From positions 434,001 to 498,000 of the forward strand of contig CANTFL010000086.1 of NCBI GenBank assembly GCA_947650285.1: a stretch of DNA of 64,000 nt. The letters are read 5' to 3'. Of this stretch, positions 57,783 to 64,000 are shown piece after piece. The position numbers and the translations under genes are program-made. Within the stretch, counting starts at the first letter, position 1. The number at the start of each line of letters is the position of its first letter. Below the pieces are notes generated by a model. The model was not told the origin of the DNA. It searched no databases and saw only the letters and a program-made list of their open reading frames with translations. Source of the stretch: Hyaloperonospora brassicae (lineage: Eukaryota; Oomycota; Peronosporomycetes; Peronosporales; Peronosporaceae).

Positions 57783-57783
<1 letters not shown>
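57312..57783. other. Intergenic, no gene recognised
   Basis: Only short ORFs. It leads directly into the trinucleotide repeat. Confidence 0.45.
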
Positions 57784-57838
<55 letters not shown>

Positions 57839-57890
57839 GTACTACTACTACTACTACGACTACTACTACGACTACTACTACTACTACTAG

Positions 57891-57928
<38 letters not shown>

Positions 57929-57950
57929 GTACTACTAGTACTACTAGTAG

Positions 57951-58007
<57 letters not shown>

Positions 58008-58083
58008 GACTACTACTACTACTACGACTACTACTACTACTACTACTACTACGACTACTACTACTACTACCACGACTACTACT
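57784..58083 (+). repeat. (ACT)n trinucleotide microsatellite, about 300 bp
   Basis: Almost uninterrupted ACT/CTA repeats with occasional AGT and ACG variants. It ends 90 bp before the ATG of the Lag1 gene, so it is part of that promoter or 5' UTR. The minus-strand ORFs across it are simply Ser or Val runs. Confidence 0.97.
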
Positions 58084-58172
58084 CCTCCTCCTCCTTCCCC
58101 CGCCGCCTCCTCCGTCGTCCCCACCGTCTCGAGTGTGTCGTACCCCGTCACACCCCAACTCTGCCGCACGTC

Positions 58173-59431
58173 ATGGCGCGATCGGTCCCGCCGCCCAACC
58201 CGTTCCTCGACCGTCTGCTCGTCGGTCTGCTCGTGTGCGAGTTGGGGATCATCGCGCACACGCTGTACGACGACGAGCACATGCTCTCCATCCTCGTGGT
58301 CCTCGTCGCCCTCATGGCGCTCGTCGTGAAAGCGATCAAGACGGTGTTCGCCATGGGCGGCGGCTGGTTCTCCCGCACCTTCTTGCAGCACTTGGGCGAC
58401 CCCCTGAAGAAGACAGTGACCATGAAGAAGTGGTGCGACCAGTCGTGGCAGCTCGCGATTCACGTGTCCATGACGCTCTTTGAGCTGTACGTGCTGCGCG
58501 GCGAGACGTGGTGGCAGGACACGACGACACGTAAGGACGCCGAGCAGTGCTGTGGGTGGTCCAATACCTGCTGTGCTTTCTTCTGTGGCTCACGTGTGTG
58601 GGGGTCCATTGTGTGTGGTCTATTGTTTGTTGACGTGCGTGCAGTGTGGAACCAGGGCACGGAGGAGGGCGTCTTCCCGTCGCACAAGTTTACCACGAAG
58701 CTGCTCTACGTGACGCAATTGGTGCGGTGTGTGTGTGGCGCGGGGTTCTGTCTTTTTGGTGGTTGATATGACGATGGCACCGACTGTAGGAGGGGATTGG
58801 TAGGTAGGTAGGTCGCTGATGTGGACGGTGCTTGTCGACGGGTGTTTTTTTGTAGGCCATCTGGATCTTCACCGCGTTCTCGTGCAAGTTTCTTGAAGAG
58901 ATCCGCAAGGACTATCTCGTCATGATGACGCACCACGTGATCACGATTGCCCTCGTCACGTGGTCGTACGCGGTGGGCTTTTTGCCCGTGGGCGTCGTGG
59001 TGCTGCTGTTTCATGACATGACTGACATTCCTCTCGACATGCTCAAGATGGCCAACTACCTCAAGATGGAAGGCGTCCGTGGTCTGTTCACGAGCGAGAT
59101 CTTGTTTGCGATTACGATCGTGCTGTGGTTTTACTACCGTATCTACCAGTACCCGACAAAGCTGCTGTACACGACCATGGTGGAATGCCGAGAGGCGTCC
59201 ATGACACTGGCGGATGCGCACGACTTCACGCAGCTCTTTCCTCACCCCGGACCTCCATCGTGGCTGCTCTTCAACGTTCTGCTCACGACACTTTATTTCT
59301 TGCACATTTGGTGGGGTCTCCTGCTGGCGCGAATACTTGTTGGCGTGGCAACGAAGGGCACTCATGACACGGCCAAGGAGGAGTACGAAGGCGCGTCATC
59401 TGACTCTGAAAACGAGGTCAAGGACGACTAG
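58173..59431 (+). CDS. TLC/Lag1 domain protein, probable ceramide synthase
   Basis: Exons 58173-58530, 58645-58721 and 58856-59431 join in phase to 336 residues. Multiple membrane helices are visible (LLVGLLVCELGIIA, ILVVLVALMALVV, HHVITIALVTWSYAVGFLPV, ILFAITIVLWFYYRI, NVLLTTLYFLHIWWGLLL). The Lag1 motif is present as MMTHHVITIAL ... GVVVLLFHDMTDIPLDMLK, with the His-His pair and both Asp residues needed by ceramide synthases, which acylate sphingoid bases in the ER. The C-terminus is acidic and cytosolic (SSDSENEVKDD), as in the family. No homeobox-like region precedes the domain. Acyl preference cannot be read. Confidence 0.9.
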
Positions 59432-60055
59432 CAGGTACGCACGTTTGTGAGCAGAGAAAGACCAGGGAGTGTCCATCGAAGGAGAGACCCGCAGCTCGAT
59501 TTGAAGTGACAACAAAATGAAACAAAATACGCGTGTTTGGTCTCGCAGTCGTACGTGCCTCAGCTCACTCGTCACCAGTTTGCGTATTCGAGAGCCTCTA
59601 GTGGCACCAGCAGCAAGGCATCAGCCGCTACAGCGCGTTGTCACGACAAACAAATGGCTTGAGCTGTTTTGTAGGCAAAGACGTTAGCAGGAGAACAAGT
59701 ATCGACACGGTATTGCCCGAAAAGAAGGAACACAACGCGAACTTGGCATAAACAAGTACAAAACCTTTCTAGTTGTCTCGCAAGCACCGAATAGCGTGAC
59801 CTGCTCTTCGCACATCACGATGGGCTACGGACAAAATCATATCGCTGCATTTGGGCGCTGTTTGCAATAAACTGTAAACATCGTCTCACGCTTCTTAAGT
59901 ACCATATTCTTGCCGCCAATTGGAGCTACACGATACTCTGTGATGGCGCAAGTGATGCGTCGTGCGCTCGGTTGTACCGGTTCAGTACCGGTTTTGTCGA
60001 GCGTACCTTGAGGCCAGCCACGCACCTCACATCCGCTCGACCACTTTTCAAGTCA
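59432..60055. other. Intergenic, no gene recognised
   Basis: 3' end of the Lag1 gene and promoter of the next; no ORF of note. Confidence 0.5.
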
Positions 60056-61256
60056 ATGCCGCAAGAGCCACTGACGACGACAAACCCATCGGCCAAAGCT
60101 CTGTCAGTGCCCACGCAGTCGATACTTACGGAACAGTCCGTCGTCAATGCTCTGCGAGATGTTCTGCCGTCGATGCACGTGGACACGGCAACGCTCAAGA
60201 TGGTGATCGAGAAACTCGCAGTGCATTTCGACGTGGAGTTTGCAGAGCTGAAGGCGCAGTGGAGACCTCATATCAAAGCGGTGTTGCCGGACCTGATTGG
60301 GCTTTGTGCTACTGGGTGTGCGACTACAAGCGACGCGGAGCCGTCGGAAGGTGACGAAGACGAGGAGGAAGCGCTGGATCTGCGACCAAAGAGGACGCGC
60401 AGCGTGCAAAAGCGCCATGCAGTGGTGGACGAGGAAGACGAGGACGGTGAAGTCGGTGATAGTGAGACCAGTGAAGGCCATGCAGTAGCGCTCCCGCGAG
60501 GTGGTAGCAGCGACGACGTTGAAGATGACGAAGGAGACGGTGGGGCTTCTGCTGGAAAAAGACGGCCGGCGGTACGAGTGTTGCCACAAGTTGGTCCGTT
60601 GCTGTGCTGTATTGTTACATTATTTGGACTGATGCTCGTTTTCCATTGTGCTGTGCTGTCGAATGTATCAGCCAAGAAGCAGCCACAAGAGAAAGCGAGA
60701 GAGCAAGAAAGTGGCAGTACCGGATAAAAAAAGTCAAAGACCGCGAAGCTGCCGGACCCTGCAGGCCTCGCTCTCTTGAAAGAATTAGGTCGCGCAGCGG
60801 GCGTTCTCAAGTACGTGTGGTGGTATCACGTCCTGATCGGGTGTGTTGCCGTCTGTGCTCACGCATTCATTTTCTGTCAATGGGCTTAGTCCACGAGTGT
60901 ACAAGATGCTAAAGGACGCTGCATCAACTACAGAGGCAGAAGAGGTATTGCGTGACCGGTTGCTCGATGCCGGCGTTTCTTTTGTTGGCTTGTACCCTTC
61001 GAGTCGAGACATTAGCGCGGCGAAGAGGAAGAAAGAGAAGGAGCGAGAGTTGGAGGGCATCGATACCAGTCTGATTATAGGGGACCGACGATCGCGTCGT
61101 GCAGCATCGCAACGCACTTCGTACAGCAAAGAGCGCATCAGCAGTGATAAAGAAGCAGAAAAGGAGGGCGATGAACTGGACAACGACGACAAGGAAAGTA
61201 CTCGTGATGACGACTCTGCTACTTGTGTCTCAGACGCGTCTGACACGACGTTTTGA
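60056..61256 (+). CDS. DEK_C plus HIRIP3/CHZ-like histone chaperone; one-base frameshift
   Basis: Exons 60056-60571, 60672-60810 and 60890-61256. The N-terminal part (TEQSVVNALRDVLPSMHVDT, LKMVIEKLAVHFDVEF) resembles a DEK C-terminal domain. A long acidic stretch (GDEDEEEALDL, DEEDEDGEVGD) and a basic HKRKRESKK stretch follow. Exons 2 and 3 resemble human HIRIP3: LALLKELGRAAGVL, PRVYKMLKDAAS, ISAAKRKKEKERELEGIDTS, LIIGDRRSRR. Such proteins bind H2A-H2B in the nucleus. The exons agree in phase only if the A7 run at 60726-60732 had one more A; as given, exon 2 shifts frame. Read without splicing, exon 1 runs into a false hydrophobic tail to a TAA at 60727. ATG 60056 (MPQEPL) chosen as first ATG. 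Confidence 0.72.
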
Positions 61257-61656
61257 AAGAGAGCTGTACACACACATACGCGAATTGCAACATACAAGCC
61301 TACATGTTTGCAAATGGAGCTGCATGTGTGTTGAATACTGATAGCATCGATGCACGAATAGAGGAGACAAAAAGGTCGCCGTGTAATAATGTATTGCCCA
61401 ACAGCCTCGTGCATCCAAAACAACGACTCGAGTATGCACTTTCAGAGTCGCGAACATGAGCCTTCTCGGCGCTGGGCTTTGGTCCTCGCTTGTATGACGA
61501 CGTCACTCGCGCACCGCCCCGTCGATAGTGACCGCCGGACCGGAAAAGCGAGGGAGTCCCCCTTCGCCATTGATTGGTGGTGGTGGTGCCGCCGGTGGCC
61601 TCGACAGCGTCCGTGGGGCTCACTAGTTTCCAGAACCCGAACGTGGAGCAAGCAGC
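61257..61656. other. Intergenic, RPL17 promoter side
   Basis: About 400 bp between the chaperone stop and the ribosomal protein ATG; no gene. A (GGT)n-like stretch lies near 61575-61600. Confidence 0.5.
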
Positions 61657-62229
61657 ATGCCGTCGTACAGCCAGGAACCAGAGGACGCGCAGCGCGCCGC
61701 GAAGGCCCGTGGCTCGCACCTGCGCGTGCATTTCAAGCACTGCCGTGAGGTGTGCCACGCCATCAAGGGCATGCCGCTGAGCAAGACCAAGAGCTTCCTC
61801 GAGGCCGTGCTCGAGTACAAGCAGGCGGTGCCGTTTACCAAGTTCACGGGCGGCTGCGGCCGTCACGCGCAGGGCAAGCTCCGTGGCGCTGCCGGGGACA
61901 AGTGCAAGTGGCCGCAGAAGGCCACGAAGATCATCCTGGACCTGGTGAAGAACGCCGAGGCCAATGCCGAGGTCAAGGGGCTGGACACGGACCAGCTGTA
62001 CGTCTCGCACGCCCAGGCCAATGCTGCGATCAAACAGCGTCGTCGCACGTACCGCGCGCATGGTCGCATTGGGCCCTACATGTCCAACCCTGCCCACATT
62101 GAGCTGATCTTGTCAGAGAAGCGTGCGAACGTTGCCAAGGCCGTGGAGGAGGCCAAGCCTGTCAAGGTGTCGCGCAAGCGCCAGGCCCAGCTGCGTCTGA
62201 AGTCGGGTGGCGGTGTCCCGGCCAGCTAA
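61657..62229 (+). CDS. RPL17: 60S ribosomal protein uL22 (RPL17)
   Basis: 190 residues in one exon, matching eukaryotic L17 from end to end: [77 protein letters not shown], and [20 protein letters not shown], the loop that lines the peptide exit tunnel. It is a structural protein of the large ribosomal subunit. ATG at 61657 (MPSYSQEPE) corresponds to the family start. The codon use is strongly C/G-ending, as expected of a highly expressed gene. Confidence 0.98.
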   Translation: MPSYSQEPEDAQRAAKARGSHLRVHFKHCREVCHAIKGMPLSKTKSFLEAVLEYKQAVPFTKFTGGCGRHAQGKLRGAAGDKCKWPQKATKIILDLVKNAEANAEVKGLDTDQLYVSHAQANAAIKQRRRTYRAHGRIGPYMSNPAHIELILSEKRANVAKAVEEAKPVKVSRKRQAQLRLKSGGGVPAS

Positions 62230-63454
62230 GGCGCTTGTACGTACGGAGTGGCTCTTGCCTGGAACACGAACAGAGCAGTCGAGCACGACGAGCGACTGTA
62301 GACGCAAGGGAAGGGCGAAAGTTGGGTAAACTTTTAATACAGCCTTGCTGAGAATGGGTTCTACTGACGTGGTGTGCCGTGTATTGCCTGCCGAGCGACG
62401 AGAAGTGCGGGCCCGATGTGTGTTGCGGTAGTGGCGTGTCCTGCTTGCATGCGTCTGTGCGAGAGCTGCTCCTGATGTGGCCATGTACAGGTCGAACTTG
62501 GCGCACCGAATGAGGACAGGAGATGGGGCAGTCTGTTCTGCAGGCTCTCGCTGATACTTCAGACACCACTGAAGACAAGACACGACTGGTGATGTAACTG
62601 GTACTGTCCACGACGGAAGCGGACAAACCACTCGACGTTTGCACCGATCGCCGCGATGGCAAACTCTGCTCACCAGTAAACCTGTATCCTGCTTGGTATA
62701 TACCAGTAAGATGCATCACCTCTTGATGTGGCATCGTGATGCACTCCCAGTTGACTTCTCGTTGGTGGGCGGTTGGTACAGGGGCAAGTGCTGCCGACCC
62801 ACTTTTGCATCTTCAGCAGTGTGACGTGCAGCTGTTCACTCTTTTGCGGTGACGTTCTCACTGGTGCTGCAGTCCGTGTGGTTCTGTCGCGGCCGTCTTG
62901 CGAACATTGACACGAGAGCTCTGTCCTTGCAGCCATTGCTACATGAGATGGCACAAGAGACAAGAGCCAAAGCTTGTGATGTGCACAGTACGGGTCCAGA
63001 AAGAATGCACGTGGACGCGAAGCTGCTGCCACACGTTGCAACAAAGTGCTGTCCGAGATATCCAGCGACAGCGTCGATCGACAGCAGACGGTTTACTGTA
63101 CTCTCGACCGCCGCCAACGCAACGACCTAACGACGTCCCACACAAAACGCCTGACAAGAACGGACGTGTTTACGCTCTTTTGATCCTCACGCAGTATGCA
63201 GCTTTTGTTCCAGGCATTGCCACGCGCACTGCTTGACGAGCTCATTGTCCTCTCTATCCCGAGTCTGAGCACCATATACTCTTTAGCGGTCGTATCTATC
63301 GAAGAATGTCAATCTCACGGTCCCCTTAACGTGTGTCTCGTCGTCACAAGGGCAATTGCAATGCCTTGCGAAACGCTTCGCACTGATTGGTCGATTCTCC
63401 CGCCGCGATCTTTGTTTTGGCGGGAGTAGCATTGGTCGTCGTCCGTGGACTCAC
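62230..63454. other. Intergenic, no gene recognised
   Basis: Minus-strand ORFs at 62113-62734 and 62670-63117 overlap the RPL17 end or each other and resemble nothing known. The right end is probably the promoter of the PIP-box gene. Confidence 0.5.
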
Positions 63455-64000
63455 ATGAAGCAGAAGAAGAGTCAGAGCTCGTTGCTGCGTTTCTTCAGCC
63501 CGCCGTCATTGGCCAGTGCGTCGACTTCCGAGAAGAAGAAGGAGAAGGAGAAGACACATGAGGTAGATGTATGTGCTACTGAGGAAGGCCGTCACGTGGT
63601 GCAAGTGACTGTGCCACGAACGATTGCCGCGTCGCAAGGCACGACGCGTAAGAAGATTGAGTTTTCGCCCAAGATACAGCAAACGGCGACGGCAATTCAG
63701 GCGCATGAAGACGGCAGCAGTGATGAGCTGTTGGATACGAAGCGAGGGGTGACGTCATCGATCGCTAGTGGCGTCAAGCGCAAGGCGTACGAAGATTTCC
63801 TTGGCACGAGCTCAGAGGACGAGGACGAAGAGGTCAGGAAACCTGACACGATGACGGACGGGCAGGAAAAGGAGAAGAAGGAACTGCTGGTACAGACGAA
63901 AAAGGGACGGGCTGGACGTCTTGTGATTCGAGATGATGATAATGACGAAGACGACTCGGACAGAGAGGAGGAGCCTGTGGCTTTAGTATCGTATCGACGG
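63455..64000 (+). CDS. N-terminus of a PIP-box replication or repair protein, MSH6-like; partial
   Basis: Open from ATG 63455 to the window edge (182 codons, no stop). It begins MKQKKSQSSLLRFFSPP; QSSLLRFF is a good PCNA-interacting (PIP) box, Q-x-x-L-x-x-F-F, within the first 15 residues. Lys/Glu-rich disordered sequence follows, with KRKAYEDF and acidic tracts (SSEDEDEEV, DDDNDEDDSDREEE). An N-terminal PIP box and a long charged linker are the layout of MSH6 (mismatch repair) and also of DNA ligase I. The decisive domains lie beyond base 64000. MSH6 is my first guess only. Confidence 0.6.
   Translation, partial: MKQKKSQSSLLRFFSPPSLASASTSEKKKEKEKTHEVDVCATEEGRHVVQVTVPRTIAASQGTTRKKIEFSPKIQQTATAIQAHEDGSSDELLDTKRGVTSSIASGVKRKAYEDFLGTSSEDEDEEVRKPDTMTDGQEKEKKELLVQTKKGRAGRLVIRDDDNDEDDSDREEEPVALVSYRR

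Noticed and set aside
57670..58463. Long minus-strand ORFs of Ser or Val runs
   Set aside because: They are translations of the ACT microsatellite and carry no protein-like composition outside it.
60570..60727. A C-terminal membrane helix on the DEK_C protein (LLCCIVTLFGLMLVF)
   Set aside because: This stretch is bounded by GTACGAG and TATCAG and behaves as an intron; removing it gives basic, HIRIP3-like sequence.

Overview
The window looks like nuclear DNA of an oomycete, most likely one of the Peronosporales (Phytophthora and downy mildews). Gene-rich blocks of conserved eukaryotic genes carry few, short GT-AG introns and lie close together on both strands. They alternate with retrotransposon-rich DNA that includes a CryptonO-like tyrosine-recombinase relic, a family I associate with oomycetes. 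No rRNA, functional tRNA or CRISPR was seen.

Layout. 1-3.3 kb: edge of a decayed MULE transposase, a small MITE, and a 52-bp tandem duplication. 3.5-12.9 kb: ChaC-type gamma-glutamylcyclotransferase (+), a FAIM-like protein with an endocytic-adaptor-like tail (-), SAM50 of the mitochondrial outer membrane (-), a SETD9-like SET protein (+), and V-ATPase proteolipid c'' (-). 14.6-16.7 kb: dead CryptonO. 17.3-22.0 kb: a very young, apparently intact Ty1/copia element on the minus strand. 22-26 kb: tRNA-like SINE, dead pogo transposase, gypsy protease relic. 25.9-38.8 kb: an old copia element (copia-2) broken by two gypsy insertions, one nearly intact 7,977-bp element (29075-37051) and one solo LTR (38079-38491). 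39.4-64 kb: RRM protein related to the PPIE N-terminus, PX protein, ribonucleotide reductase R2, CTR9, an unidentified multi-exon nuclear protein, a leucine-rich-repeat protein, a CHK/APH-type kinase, a Lag1 ceramide synthase-like protein, a DEK_C/HIRIP3-like histone chaperone, ribosomal protein uL22 (RPL17), and the start of a PIP-box replication or repair protein at the right edge.

The main discovery candidate is the gypsy element. Its LTRs, gag, pol and 3' region are studded, roughly every 25-50 nt where I read closely, with perfect short inverted repeats (arms mostly 8-11 bp, one 28-bp perfect palindrome). The related solo LTR keeps one stem by a paired C-to-T and G-to-A change. The same element has gag and pol in one frame separated by a single TGA, and a long antisense ORF overlapping the pol tail and the chromodomain.

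The host genes form no operons; most are housekeeping (transcription elongation, chromatin, dNTP synthesis, translation, mitochondrial import, vacuolar acidification, sphingolipids, glutathione turnover). Two probable frameshifts in otherwise good genes (PX protein, HIRIP3-like) sit in simple sequence and may be assembly errors.
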